Below are positions 36,165-36,320 of a DNA stretch of 36,320 nucleotides, piece after piece (the first letter of the stretch is position 1; each line of letters opens with the position of its first letter). The position numbers were made by a program, and so were the translations under genes. The notes under the pieces were generated by a model. That model was not told the DNA's origin, searched no databases, and saw nothing but the letters and a program-made list of their open reading frames with translations. This DNA comes from Candidatus Rokuibacteriota bacterium (GTDB taxonomy: Bacteria; Methylomirabilota; Methylomirabilia; Rokubacteriales; CSP1-6), in NCBI GenBank assembly GCA_003221515.1, contig QHSI01000120.1, forward strand, positions 1 to 36,320, written 5' to 3'.

Positions 36165-36320
36165 ATGCCCGGCCGATTCGCGGGCCAGGTCGCGATCGTC
36201 ACCGCGGGGGGCTCCGGAATCGGCGCGGCCACCGCGCGACGCTTCGCCGGCGAGGGCGCCGCGGTGGTGGTCGCCGATCTGAGCGGCACGCGCGCGGAGG
36301 CCGTCCTCTCCGGGATCGAG
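36165..36320 (+). CDS. SDR-family oxidoreductase, N-terminal fragment (runs off the window)
   Basis: The first 52 residues of a short-chain dehydrogenase/reductase: GQVAIVTAGGSGIGAATARRFAGEGA holds the NAD(P)-binding motif, with TAGGSGIG in place of the common TGxxxGIG (the second position is Ala rather than Gly). VVVADLSG supplies the acidic residue that usually selects NAD over NADP. The catalytic Ser-Tyr-Lys residues lie beyond the window. No strong ribosome site precedes the ATG at 36165; coupling to the duplicated ABM-like gene 13 bp upstream is likely. Confidence 0.85.
   Translation, partial: MPGRFAGQVAIVTAGGSGIGAATARRFAGEGAAVVVADLSGTRAEAVLSGIE

Noticed and set aside
1-36320. CRISPR arrays, tRNA (including tRNA-Sec) and rRNA
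   Set aside because: No regularly spaced direct repeats, no tRNA T-loop pattern with CCA-type acceptor stem, and no conserved rRNA segments were seen by eye.

Overview
The window is a high-GC bacterial chromosome segment, densely coding on both strands, with no rRNA, tRNA, CRISPR array or recognisable transposase. Its content (three enolase-superfamily enzymes, two close amidohydrolase paralogues, two flavin-dependent LLM oxidoreductases, several ABC importer parts without ATPases, a Uma2-type protein, an ECF42-type sigma factor and UGA-recoded proteins) resembles what is known from metagenome-assembled soil and subsurface bacteria such as Rokubacteria/Methylomirabilota. That placement is an inference from gene style; no marker gene is present.

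Layout. 1-5086 (minus) is a sugar-type ABC importer (solute-binding protein and two permeases), a PrcB-like lipoprotein and two enolase-superfamily enzymes, read as one catabolic operon. 5202-6200 is an ACMSD-like amidohydrolase. 6353-8626 holds a tiny acidic ORF, a small membrane protein and an MFS transporter. 8912-11478 encodes an alcohol dehydrogenase-like enzyme and a secreted LVIVD-repeat propeller. 11734-13535 (minus) is a metallo-beta-lactamase-fold hydrolase with two cupins. 13645-15297 is a DGPF/YCII protein with its ECF42-type sigma factor, followed by a convergent Uma2 protein. 16038-20064 carries another enolase-superfamily enzyme, an LLM oxidoreductase, a methyltransferase and a FAD oxidoreductase. 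20114-23087 has a branched-chain-amino-acid-type binding protein, a lysozyme-like (SLT) protein and a methyltransferase. 23118-25771 is the redox/toxin-antitoxin block. 25778-29254 has a secreted unknown, a Cys-rich protein, an AlgH-like protein, the second amidohydrolase and a thioredoxin-like protein. 29241-32759 (minus) is a peptide-type ABC importer. 32953-36320 holds an F420/FMN LLM oxidoreductase, an alkaline-phosphatase-superfamily protein, a duplicated ABM-like protein and the start of an SDR.

The most striking system is at 24058-25771. Three neighbouring thiol-redox genes (OsmC-like, peroxiredoxin-like, OsmC-like) each contain one in-frame TGA exactly where the catalytic peroxidatic cysteine is expected. 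Each TGA is followed, at the spacing expected of a bacterial SECIS, by a compact hairpin with a GG-containing loop. One has the bulged U and GGU loop of the E. coli fdhF element. I read them as three selenoproteins in a divergent peroxide-defence locus. A naive gene caller would split each into two fragments.

Other structure: two families of intergenic inverted repeats at gene ends (one supplies the C-terminal tail and stop codon of a methyltransferase, one is tandemly duplicated with a 92-bp period); a VapC toxin that appears to start with CTG overlapping the VapB stop; three genes with a TAnnnT box exactly 6 nt before the start codon (likely leaderless); and a TGTCGA-N17-CGTC promoter in front of the DGPF/ECF42 pair.
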